A DNA stretch of 7,208 bases from Novosphingobium sp. (GTDB lineage: Bacteria; Pseudomonadota; Alphaproteobacteria; Sphingomonadales; Sphingomonadaceae): positions 1 through 7,208 of the forward strand of contig JAQVEQ010000146.1 of NCBI GenBank assembly GCA_028697875.1, given 5' to 3'. A program made the position numbers and the translations under genes. The notes under the pieces were generated by a model, which was not told the origin of the DNA, did not search any database, and saw only the letters and a program-made list of their open reading frames with translations. Of this stretch, positions 1 through 5,921 are shown one piece after another. Position 1 is the first letter of the stretch; every line of letters begins with the position of its first letter.

Positions 1-636
1 GTTGTTCACCGTGGTCGGGCAGCCATAGAGGCCCGCACCCGCCGGGAACGGCGGCTTGAGGCGCGGCTGCCCCTTCTTGCCTTCCAGGCTTTCGATCATC
101 GCGGTCTCTTCGCCGCAAATGTAGGCACCCGCGCCGCGATGGACGAAAACGTCGAAATCGTAGCCCGAACCGCTGGCGTTCTTGCCGATCAAGCCTGCGT
201 CATAGGCTTCCTGCACGGCGGCGAAGAGCGTTTCGGCTTCGCGGATATATTCGCCGCGAATGTAGATGTAGGCCGCGCGCGCGCCCATCGCGAAACCGGC
301 GACCAGCGCGCCTTCGATCAGCTTGTGCGGATCGTGGCGGATGATCTCGCGGTCCTTGCACGAACCGGGTTCGGATTCGTCGGCGTTGATAACTAGGAAA
401 CTCGGGCGGCCGTCCTTGCTTTCCTTGGGCATGAAGGACCACTTCATCCCGGTCGGGAAGCCGGCCCCGCCGCGCCCGCGCAGGCCGGAGGCCTTGATCT
501 CGTCGATGATGGCATCCCGGCCCTTGGCGAGGATGTCCTTGGTGTTGTCCCAGTCCCCGCGCGCCTGGGCGGCGGCAAGGTTCCACGGCTGATAGCCGTA
601 GAGGTTGGTGAAGATGCGGTCCTTATCAGCGAGCAT
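1..636 (-). CDS. nuoF: NADH-quinone oxidoreductase subunit F (NuoF), N-terminal half, cut by window edge
   Basis: NuoF is the 51-kDa subunit of the complex I N module. It binds NADH and FMN and starts electron transfer into the iron-sulfur chain on the cytoplasmic side. The 212 visible codons include the glycine-rich GRGGAGFPTG motif (residues 54-63), the NADESEPGSCKDR block (84-96), and the GAYICGEETA and ESLEGKKGQPR blocks (about 150-170). Together these form the FMN/NADH site typical of the family. The frame is open to the edge and ends in GCPTTVNN, a family block just over 200 residues in. Since NuoF is usually about 430 residues, roughly half is missing, including the cysteines of the N3 4Fe-4S cluster. 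The ATG at 636 lies 3 bases after the nuoE stop, with a GGGGGGAG ribosome site 9 bases upstream. It is the most distal operon gene seen. Identification is secure. Confidence 0.97.
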   Translation of the reverse strand, partial: MLADKDRIFTNLYGYQPWNLAAAQARGDWDNTKDILAKGRDAIIDEIKASGLRGRGGAGFPTGMKWSFMPKESKDGRPSFLVINADESEPGSCKDREIIRHDPHKLIEGALVAGFAMGARAAYIYIRGEYIREAETLFAAVQEAYDAGLIGKNASGSGYDFDVFVHRGAGAYICGEETAMIESLEGKKGQPRLKPPFPAGAGLYGCPTTVNN

Positions 637-639
637 GGC

Positions 640-1308
640 TTACCACTCCCCCCGATAATCGTGGTTTTCGGTGACCATATCCTTCAGCGTGGTCGGCCCG
701 CCAAGCGGCTCGACCGTATGGCGGCCGGGCTCCTGCGTCCCGGTCTTGGGCTGTTCGCCCTTCGCCAGCGCATCGAGGACGGCATCGAGGCGCTCCGCCG
801 TCAGGTCCTCGTAATTATCGTCGTTGATCTGGACCATCGGCGCAGAGGCGCAGTTGCCCATGCATTCGACTTCGGTCAGCGTCCACAGCCCGTCGTCGGT
901 GGTGTGCCCCTTGTGCATCCCGCGCGCCTTGCAAGCTGCCAGAATGTCGTCGGACCCACGCAGCATGCACGGCGTCGTGCCGCAGACCTGCACGTGGAAA
1001 CGGCCGACCGGCACGAGATTGTACATGGTGTAGAAGGTGGCGACTTCGACCACGCGGATCACCGGCATGTCGAGGTACCTGGCGATGTATTCCATCACCG
1101 GGATCGGCAGCCAGCCCTGGGTCTGCGTTTCCTCGCCCACCTGGCGCTGGGCGTAGTCAAGCAGCGCCATGACGGCGCTTTTCTGCCGGCCTTCGGGATA
1201 ACGGGCGATCGCCGCCTTGGCCTTCGCGTCCCATGCGGGATTGAAGGCGAACTGGCTCCAGCGGGCGCGCAGTTCCGGCGTATCGGGTTCGAGATAACGG
1301 TCAGCCAT
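640..1308 (-). CDS. nuoE: NADH-quinone oxidoreductase subunit E (NuoE), 2Fe-2S subunit
   Basis: NuoE is the 24-kDa thioredoxin-fold subunit of the N module and carries the off-path 2Fe-2S cluster N1a next to NuoF. From the start chosen here it is 222 residues. The four ligands are visible as CGTTPC (C109, C114) and CMGNC (C149, C153). The N-terminal helical part contains the family-typical VVEVATFYTMYNLVPVGR (about 86-103). A tail of about 40 residues after the fold (from about 184, rich in G, P and T) ends in YRGEW; such tails are usual in alphaproteobacterial NuoE. The ATG at 1308 shares one base with the stop of the upstream gene (TAATG), which argues for coupled translation. An in-frame start 27 bases further upstream would lie inside the preceding gene and adds residues without family resemblance. 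It is followed 3 bases later by nuoF. Confidence 0.97.
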   Translation of the reverse strand: MADRYLEPDTPELRARWSQFAFNPAWDAKAKAAIARYPEGRQKSAVMALLDYAQRQVGEETQTQGWLPIPVMEYIARYLDMPVIRVVEVATFYTMYNLVPVGRFHVQVCGTTPCMLRGSDDILAACKARGMHKGHTTDDGLWTLTEVECMGNCASAPMVQINDDNYEDLTAERLDAVLDALAKGEQPKTGTQEPGRHTVEPLGGPTTLKDMVTENHDYRGEW

Positions 1309-1658
1309 TAGCGGATGAACTCCACGCGAGAGCACTTGTCGCCCTCGAACGAATAGACGGCGATAACTTCGAACGGCTCGACCAGTTCCGAGCCATCGGT
1401 CGCAGGACCGCGCGTCACGTATTCACGAAACAGGACATAGTTGCCGATGGTCTGCTTTTCGCGCACTTCGGCATGATTCTGCGGCCACTTGGCGAAAGCA
1501 TCGGCAAGGCCGCTGCGCGTACCTTCCTTGCCTTCGCGCACCACCGCACCGCGATAGCCCGCCTCGCAGGCATCGTCGGTCATGTAGGACACGTAGAGAT
1601 CGGCGTCCTGCGCATTGTAGGCGGCGATCATCGCCTCTGCGGTTGCGAGATTGCTCAC
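1308..1658 (-). CDS. Small NTF2/SnoaL-like protein embedded in the nuo operon
   Basis: This 116-residue protein is not one of the 14 core complex I subunits. It has the look of the NTF2-like (SnoaL / steroid delta-isomerase-like) fold: an N-terminal helix with AYNAQDAD (residues 13-20), a YMTDDA segment (25-30), a central stretch with two glycines before a helix (LADAFAKWP), then alternating strands ending in VYSFEGDKCSRVEFIR. That fold makes a cone-shaped pocket used by many unrelated enzymes and binding proteins, so no reaction can be assigned. I see no signal peptide or membrane segment, so it is probably cytoplasmic. It is coupled on both sides: its GTG start overlaps the nuoD stop by 4 bases (GTGA), and its TAA overlaps the nuoE ATG (TAATG). 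A second in-frame GTG at 1667 is less likely because the ribosome site would abut it. Unrelated ORFs between nuo genes are known from Paracoccus. The fold call is by sequence feel only. Confidence 0.8.
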   Translation of the reverse strand: MSNLATAEAMIAAYNAQDADLYVSYMTDDACEAGYRGAVVREGKEGTRSGLADAFAKWPQNHAEVREKQTIGNYVLFREYVTRGPATDGSELVEPFEVIAVYSFEGDKCSRVEFIR

Positions 1659-2866
1659 CGGTCGCACTCCCCGAATACCACGTCGATCGCGCCGAGGATG
1701 GCGGTCGCGTCGGGCAGCATGTGGCCCTTGGACATGAAGTCCATCGCTTGAAGGTGGCTGAAGGCCGTCGGGCGGATCTTGCAGCGGTACGGCTTGTTGG
1801 AGCCGTCGCTGACGAGATAGACGCCGAATTCGCCCTTGGGGCTTTCGGTCGCGACGTAGACTTCACCTGCCGGGACGTGGAAGCCTTCGGTATAGAGCTT
1901 GAAGTGATGGATCAGCGATTCCATCGACTGCTTCATCTCGCCGCGCTTGGGCGGGGAAACCTTGCGGTCGAGGCTGGCAACCGGGCCTTCGGGCATCTGT
2001 TCGAGGCACTGGCGCATGATCTTGGCCGACTGGCGGACTTCCTCGACCCGCACCATCATCCGGTCGTAGCAGTCCGAATTGGTGCCGACCGGGATTTCGA
2101 AATCCATCCGATCGTAAACGTCGTAGGGCTGGCTCTTGCGGATATCCCACGGGATCCCGGCGGCGCGGATCATCGGGCCGGAGAAGCCCCAGGCCAGCGC
2201 GTCTTCCTTGGAAACCTTGGCAATGTCGACGTTGCGCTGCTTGAAGATGCGGTTGTCGACGACGAGGCTCATCGCATCCTCGAACAGGCGGGGCAGGCGC
2301 GTGTCGAGCCACACCATCATGTCGTCGAGCAGTTTCTGCGGCACGTCCTGGTGCACGCCGCCAGGGCGGAACCATGCGCTGTGCATGCGCGCGCCGGAGG
2401 CTCGTTCGAAGAAGTTGAGGCAATCCTCGCGGATTTCGAACAGCCACAGGTTAGGCGTCATCGCGCCCACGTCCATCACGTGGGAACCGATGTTGAGCAT
2501 GTGGTTGCAAATGCGGGTCAGCTCGGCGAACAGCACGCGCAAATACTGGCCGCGCAGCGGAACCTCGACATTGAGCAGCTTCTCGATCGCGAGAACGTAG
2601 GAATGCTCCATCCCCAGCGGCGAACAGTAGTCGAGGCGGTCGAAATAGGGCAGCGCCTGGAGGTAGGTCTTGTGCTCGATCAGCTTTTCGGTGCCGCGAT
2701 GGAGCAGGCCGACGTGCGGGTCGATCCGCTCGATCGTTTCGCCGTCGAGTTCCATGACCATGCGCAGCACGCCGTGCGCTGCCGGGTGCTGGGGCCCGAA
2801 GTTGATCGTGTAATTGGTGATGACTTCGTCGCCGGTGGTCGGCGACTGTTCGAGCTGCATGCTCAT
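1655..2866 (-). CDS. nuoD: NADH-quinone oxidoreductase subunit D (NuoD), 49-kDa quinone-site subunit
   Basis: NuoD is related to the large subunit of NiFe hydrogenases but lacks the NiFe site. With NuoB it forms the ubiquinone reduction chamber. The 403-residue length is normal for an unfused alphaproteobacterial NuoD. The GPQHPAAHG loop is at 24-32 and LDYCSP at 78-83; H31 and Y80 keep the 49-residue spacing of the quinone-binding His and Tyr described for the bovine (His59/Tyr108) and Thermus (His38/Tyr87) proteins. The C-terminus has the conserved KIRPTAFSHLQ block and ends in the family-typical VFGECDR. The ATG at 2866 overlaps the nuoC stop (ATGA) and has GGGGA about 6 bases upstream. 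A second ATG two codons later is possible but less well placed. The end overlaps the NTF2-like gene by 4 bases. Confidence 0.98.
   Translation of the reverse strand: MSMQLEQSPTTGDEVITNYTINFGPQHPAAHGVLRMVMELDGETIERIDPHVGLLHRGTEKLIEHKTYLQALPYFDRLDYCSPLGMEHSYVLAIEKLLNVEVPLRGQYLRVLFAELTRICNHMLNIGSHVMDVGAMTPNLWLFEIREDCLNFFERASGARMHSAWFRPGGVHQDVPQKLLDDMMVWLDTRLPRLFEDAMSLVVDNRIFKQRNVDIAKVSKEDALAWGFSGPMIRAAGIPWDIRKSQPYDVYDRMDFEIPVGTNSDCYDRMMVRVEEVRQSAKIMRQCLEQMPEGPVASLDRKVSPPKRGEMKQSMESLIHHFKLYTEGFHVPAGEVYVATESPKGEFGVYLVSDGSNKPYRCKIRPTAFSHLQAMDFMSKGHMLPDATAILGAIDVVFGECDR
1667..1672 (-). promoter_or_regulatory. Ribosome binding site deciding the start of the NTF2-like gene
   Basis: On the minus strand GGGGAG lies 8 bases before the GTG at 1658, a normal spacing, but directly touches the alternative in-frame GTG at 1667. 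This supports the start at 1658, which also gives the 4-base GTGA overlap with the end of nuoD. Confidence 0.6.
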
Positions 2867-3495
2867 TTCGCGTCCCCTTCCGCCTTCTCATCGCCCGGCA
2901 GGACGTATTCCGCCCCTTCCCACGGGCTCATGAAGTCGAACTGGCGCAGGTCCTGCGGCAGCTCCACCGGCTCGTAGACCACGCGCTTTTCCTCTTCGGA
3001 ATAACGCAGTTCGACATAACCGGTCAGCGGGAAGTCCTTGCGGAACGGATGACCTTCGAAGCCGTAGTCCGTGAGGATGCGGCGCAGATCGAGATTGCCG
3101 TCGAAAACCACGCCGTAGAGGTCGAACACCTCGCGTTCGAGCCACGCGGCATTGGGCCAGATCGTGGTGACGGTCGGCACCGGGGTATCTTCCGCTGCCG
3201 TAACCTTCACCAACACACGGCTGTTCTTCGTCACCGACAGCAGCATGTAGACGACTTCGAACCGCTCGGCCCGCGAAGGGAAGTCGACGCCCGCGATTTC
3301 CATCAGCTGCTGGTATTCGTGCTCGTCGCGCAGCATGCGCAGCACCTCGGCCACGCTCTCGCGCTTCACGGTCAGAACGGTTTCCCCATGCTCTTCCTTG
3401 CAGGCAACGAGATTGCCGCCGATCGCCTTGGAGAGCGTGTCGGCCAGCCCGTCGATCAGGACGAACTTCGGCGCGGAATGAAGGACCTGGGCCAT
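2863..3495 (-). CDS. nuoC: NADH-quinone oxidoreductase subunit C (NuoC), 30-kDa subunit
   Basis: NuoC is a peripheral Q-module subunit without cofactors that packs against NuoD and NuoB. The 210-residue protein contains the family signature: LEREVFDLYGV (about 119-129), LRRILTDYGFEGHPFRKDFPLTGY (137-160) and RYSEEEKRVVYEPV (164-177), then a short acidic, lysine-rich tail. It is a stand-alone gene and not fused to nuoD as in enterobacteria. One departure is visible: the usual G-H-P-D before LRRIL reads G-N-L-D (residues 133-136), so the signature histidine is an asparagine. The ATG at 3495 is 1 base after the nuoB stop, with GGAG 7 bases upstream. The stop overlaps the nuoD start. Confidence 0.97.
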   Translation of the reverse strand: MAQVLHSAPKFVLIDGLADTLSKAIGGNLVACKEEHGETVLTVKRESVAEVLRMLRDEHEYQQLMEIAGVDFPSRAERFEVVYMLLSVTKNSRVLVKVTAAEDTPVPTVTTIWPNAAWLEREVFDLYGVVFDGNLDLRRILTDYGFEGHPFRKDFPLTGYVELRYSEEEKRVVYEPVELPQDLRQFDFMSPWEGAEYVLPGDEKAEGDAK

Positions 3496-3496
3496 C

Positions 3497-4033
3497 TTAA
3501 CGCTCCACCGTGCCTTCGCGGCGGATCTTCCGCTGGAGCTGCATCACGCCGTACATCAGCGCTTCGGCGGTCGGCGGGCAGCCCGGGACATAGATGTCCA
3601 CCGGGACGATCCGGTCGCAACCGCGCACCACCGAATAGCTGTAGTGATAGTAACCGCCGCCATTGGCGCACGAACCCATCGAGATGACGTACTTGGGGTC
3701 CGACATCTGGTCGTAGACCTTGCGCATGGCAGGAGCCATCTTGTTGCACAGCGTACCGGCCACGATCATCACGTCGCTCTGACGCGGCGAGGCGCGCGGA
3801 GCAAAGCCGAAACGTTCCAGATCGTAGCGCGGCATGTTGGCGTGGATCATTTCCACCGCGCAGCAGGCGAGACCGAAGGTCATCCACCACAGCGAGCCAG
3901 TGCGCGCCCAGTGGAACAGCTCCTCGGTCGAAGTAACGAGGAAACCCTTGTCGTTCACTTCCGCAGTGAGGTCGTTGAAGAAAGCCTGATCGGGCGGCGT
4001 ATGGCCGGCCGGGGCCGGTTCGATCACTCCCAT
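3497..4033 (-). CDS. nuoB: NADH-quinone oxidoreductase subunit B (NuoB), N2 cluster subunit
   Basis: NuoB holds 4Fe-4S cluster N2, the last cluster before ubiquinone, at the interface with NuoD. The 178-residue product shows all ligand cysteines: the tandem pair in GLACCAVEM (C57, C58), GSCANGGG (C122) and PGCPPTAEAL (C152). RTGSLWWMTFGLACC and RYDLERFG are further family blocks. The first 35 or so residues form a variable N-terminal extension common in alphaproteobacteria. The ATG at 4033 is preceded by AAGGGAG at 7 bases. The gene overlaps the end of nuoA by 10 bases. The same frame stays open much further upstream, but that part lies inside nuoA and has no NuoB similarity. Confidence 0.98.
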   Translation of the reverse strand: MGVIEPAPAGHTPPDQAFFNDLTAEVNDKGFLVTSTEELFHWARTGSLWWMTFGLACCAVEMIHANMPRYDLERFGFAPRASPRQSDVMIVAGTLCNKMAPAMRKVYDQMSDPKYVISMGSCANGGGYYHYSYSVVRGCDRIVPVDIYVPGCPPTAEALMYGVMQLQRKIRREGTVER

Positions 4034-4398
4034 TCGAGCGCTCCCTTCTTCCAAGCGTAGGCAAAGCCGATCACCAGTTCGCCCAGGAACACCATCATCG
4101 TGATCCAGCCCGGCCAGCCGGTCAGGTCGAGGCTGACCGCCCACGGGAACAGGAAGGCCGCTTCGAGATCGAAGATGATGAACAGGATCGCGACAAGGTA
4201 GAACCGGACGTCGAACTGGCTGCGCGGATCTTCGAACGCGGGGAAGCCGCATTCGTATTCGCTGAGCTTTTCGGCGGTAGGGTTGCTGGTGCCAGTGAGG
4301 TAGGAAACCCCGATCGGCAGGAACACGAAGGCTGCCGAGAGAAGCAGCGCGATGCCGAGAAAGATCAGGATCGGCAGGTATTGTGTCAGGTCGAGCAC
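4024..4398 (-). CDS. nuoA: NADH-quinone oxidoreductase subunit A (NuoA), membrane subunit
   Basis: NuoA corresponds to mitochondrial ND3. It is a small membrane subunit at the junction of the hydrophilic and membrane arms, near the quinone entry. The 124-residue protein has three hydrophobic helices: about 8-30, 65-88 and 97-116. The conserved loop between helices 1 and 2 carries YECGFP (48-53), whose cysteine corresponds to the ND3 loop cysteine. Helix 2 holds FYLVAILFIIFDLEAAFLFPW with the conserved acidic pair D77 and E79. As first gene of the operon it has the leader region directly upstream. Translation appears to begin at GTG (4398), because the ATG two bases earlier is in another frame and runs into a stop after four codons. 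The stop overlaps nuoB. Confidence 0.96.
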   Translation of the reverse strand: MLDLTQYLPILIFLGIALLLSAAFVFLPIGVSYLTGTSNPTAEKLSEYECGFPAFEDPRSQFDVRFYLVAILFIIFDLEAAFLFPWAVSLDLTGWPGWITMMVFLGELVIGFAYAWKKGALEWE

Positions 4399-4404
4399 AT
4401 TTGG

Positions 4405-4411
4405 TCCTTTT
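4405..4411 (-). promoter_or_regulatory. Ribosome binding site of nuoA with competing out-of-frame ATG
   Basis: AAAAGGA on the minus strand is 6 bases before the nuoA GTG (4398) and 4 bases before an ATG (4400-4398) that shares bases with that GTG in the run ATGTG. The ATG frame reads M-C-S-T and then stops, so only the GTG opens nuoA. The site fixes the nuoA start. Confidence 0.65.
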
Positions 4412-4457
4412 GGGAAGGCTGACTCGCGAGCAACCGGATATTTGGTGCGCCCTAGTC

Positions 4458-4484
4458 CCCCCTTTACGCAGGTGCAAGAGGGGG
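4458..4484. repeat. Inverted repeat with C-run/G-run stem upstream of nuoA
   Basis: CCCCCTTT (4458-4465) can pair with AGAGGGGG (4477-4484) over eight positions including one G-T wobble, leaving an 11-base loop. It lies 60-86 bases upstream of the nuoA start. In nuo mRNA it would be a leader hairpin if transcription starts further upstream; otherwise it could be an operator. No T run follows it in either direction, so a classical terminator is unlikely. Confidence 0.45.
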
Positions 4485-4603
4485 AAGCCCGGTTTTCCTG
4501 ACCGATCCGCGCAAGTGCGTCAGACTTTTGGCCGTTTGCTTTTGCGGCAGCGCAGCATTAGACCTTGGCCTATCGTCCAGCTTTCGCTCATTCGAGGTTC
4601 GTC

Positions 4604-5800
4604 ATGCCCCAGTTTTCCTCGCAAGATCCGATTGTCATTCTTTCCTATGCCCGCACGCCCATGGGAGGGATGCTGGGGGCATTGTCCGATGCCGGGACAA
4701 CCGATCTCGGCGCCACTGTCGTCAGGGCGGCCGTCGATCGCGCGGGTGTCGCGGACGAGGATATCGACCGCGTCTACATGGGCTGCGTCCTGCCCGCCGG
4801 GCTCGGCCAGGCCCCTGCCCGCCAGGCCACGATCAAGGCCGGCCTGCCCGCCTCGGTCCAGGCGAGCACCGTCAACAAGGTCTGCGGCTCGGGCATGCAG
4901 ACCGTCATCATGGCCTCCGAAGCGCTGGTCGCCGGATCGGCCGACCTGATCGTCGCCGGCGGCATGGAAAGCATGACCAACGCGCCCTACCTGCTCAAGA
5001 AGCACCGCGCAGGCGCCCGGGCCGGCCATGACACGGCGTACGACCACATGTTCCTCGACGGACTGGAAGACGCCTACGACGCCGGCACCGCGATGGGCGC
5101 CCTCGCCCAGATCATGGCCGACAAGTACCAGCTCACCCGCGAAGAGCAGGACGCCTATTCCATCGAATCGCTACGCCGCGCGAACGAGGCGATCGCCAAT
5201 GGCGCGTTCGCCGGCGAAATCGTCCCGGTGACAGTCAAGTCGCGCAAGGGTGAAGTCGTGATCGACACCGACGAGCAGCCCGGCAAGGGCCGCCCGGACA
5301 AGATCCCGGCGCTCAAGCCCGCCTTTGCCAGGGACGGGACCATCACTGCCGCCAGCTCCAGCTCGATCTCCGACGGCGCGGCGGCCGTGCTCCTCGCCCG
5401 CGAAAGCACGGCCAGGGCCAAGGGCCTGGCGCCGGTGGCGAAGATCGTCGGCCTGGCCGCCCATTCGCAGGAACCGGCCGCTTTCACCACCGCCCCGGTC
5501 GGCGCCATGAAGAAAGCGCTCGAACAGGCCGGCTGGAGTGCCGACGACGTCGACCTGTGGGAAGTCAACGAGGCCTTCGCCTGTGTCGCCATGTTCGCGA
5601 TGCGCGACCTCGGCATCCCGCACGACAAGCTCAACATACACGGCGGGGCAACCGCGCTCGGCCACCCGATCGGCGCCAGCGGCACGCGAATCATCGCCAC
5701 CCTGATCGGTGCGCTCAAGCGCAAGGGCCTCAAGAAAGGCATCGCTAGCCTCTGCATCGGCGGCGGCGAAGGCACTGCCGTGGCATTGGAACTGCTCTAA
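4604..5800 (+). CDS. Thiolase, probably acetyl-CoA C-acetyltransferase (acetoacetyl-CoA thiolase)
   Basis: The enzyme condenses two acetyl-CoA to acetoacetyl-CoA, or runs the reverse thiolysis, in the cytoplasm. It would feed or drain acetoacetate, ketogenic amino acid and polyhydroxyalkanoate pathways. All catalytic residues are present in 398 residues: nucleophile C94 in VNKVCGSGMQ, N322 in VNEAFA, H354 in GGATALGHPIGASG, and C384 in LCIGGGEG. The usual TA(A/G)NAS block reads TAASSSSISDGAA (248-260), so the asparagine is serine while the CoA-contacting serine position (S253) is kept. Where biosynthetic thiolases have HMG this protein has AMG (163-165), as in the MFLDGLEDAY subgroup of AtoB-like enzymes, so chain-length preference is not certain. 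The ATG at 4604 has GAGG 6 bases upstream; a TTG 39 bases earlier in frame is less likely. It stands alone, divergent from nuo and convergent with the SH3 gene. Confidence 0.93.
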   Translation: MPQFSSQDPIVILSYARTPMGGMLGALSDAGTTDLGATVVRAAVDRAGVADEDIDRVYMGCVLPAGLGQAPARQATIKAGLPASVQASTVNKVCGSGMQTVIMASEALVAGSADLIVAGGMESMTNAPYLLKKHRAGARAGHDTAYDHMFLDGLEDAYDAGTAMGALAQIMADKYQLTREEQDAYSIESLRRANEAIANGAFAGEIVPVTVKSRKGEVVIDTDEQPGKGRPDKIPALKPAFARDGTITAASSSSISDGAAAVLLARESTARAKGLAPVAKIVGLAAHSQEPAAFTTAPVGAMKKALEQAGWSADDVDLWEVNEAFACVAMFAMRDLGIPHDKLNIHGGATALGHPIGASGTRIIATLIGALKRKGLKKGIASLCIGGGEGTAVALELL

Positions 5801-5831
5801 CCCCCCAAGCGGCTATCGCCAGCATGGCGAA

Positions 5832-5863
5832 GCGATCCAGGGCAGGATTCCGTCCTGGATCGC
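5832..5863. repeat. Palindromic intergenic element (REP-like) downstream of the thiolase
   Basis: GCGATCCAGG (5832-5841) and CCTGGATCGC (5854-5863) are perfect 10-base inverted arms around a 12-base loop. The right flank ends in TTCGCAATGAC (5881-5891). The combination of a CCTGGATCGC-type arm with an outer CGCAATGAC end resembles a palindromic element I recall as scattered between genes in many alphaproteobacteria, especially sphingomonads. Only one copy is in this window, so repetitiveness is from memory. It sits between two convergent genes, where the hairpin could slow transcription from either side or protect 3' ends. Confidence 0.6.
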
Positions 5864-5893
5864 CGCGCCGCGCATGGCGGTTCGCAATGACAA

Positions 5894-5909
5894 GAAGCCT
5901 GGCGGCTTC
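5894..5909 (-). terminator. Candidate terminator of the SH3-domain gene
   Basis: GAAGCC and GGCTTC form a perfect 6-base stem with a 4-base loop, starting 12 bases past the SH3 gene stop. On the minus strand it is followed by TTGTCATT, a short and imperfect T stretch. A second GC-rich hairpin (5910-5922, GGCCC/GGGCC) lies between it and the stop codon. The weak T run leaves intrinsic termination plausible but unproven. Confidence 0.4.
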
Positions 5910-5921
5910 GGCCCGGCGGGC

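Larger units (their letters stand above)
4399..4603. promoter_or_regulatory. Divergent promoter region between the nuo operon and the thiolase gene
   Basis: These 205 bases separate two genes transcribed away from each other, so they must hold the nuo promoter (leftward) and probably the thiolase promoter (rightward). I see no close match to an alphaproteobacterial sigma-70 promoter in either direction. Weak candidates are TTTGCT, 17 bases, TTAGAC for the thiolase, and TTGCAC, 17 bases, TAGGGC for nuo. It contains a hairpin with a C/G-run stem (4458-4484) and a short palindrome CGCAAGTGCG (4510-4519). The thiolase ribosome site GAGG is at 4594-4597. No credible coding frame was found. Confidence 0.6.

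Noticed and set aside
661..1311. 216-codon open frame on the plus strand opposite nuoE
   Set aside because: It is the antisense shadow of nuoE, whose cluster cysteines and family blocks are clear.
640..1335. NuoE with a nine-residue N-terminal extension
   Set aside because: The upstream start is inside the NTF2-like gene; the ATG at 1308 gives the TAATG coupling and fits the family start.
1643..2977. 444-codon open frame on the plus strand opposite nuoD and the start of the NTF2-like gene
   Set aside because: It is exactly antisense to nuoD and to its neighbours' ends. Its His-, Val- and Asp-rich composition is typical of the complement of high-GC genes, and it has no recognisable domain.
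3497..4477. Longer NuoB starting far upstream
   Set aside because: The added part lies in a different frame across nuoA and resembles nothing in NuoB. The ATG at 4033 has a good ribosome site and gives normal family length.
4565..4603. TTG start for the thiolase adding 13 residues
   Set aside because: The extension is not thiolase-like, and the ATG at 4604 has GAGG at 6 bases.
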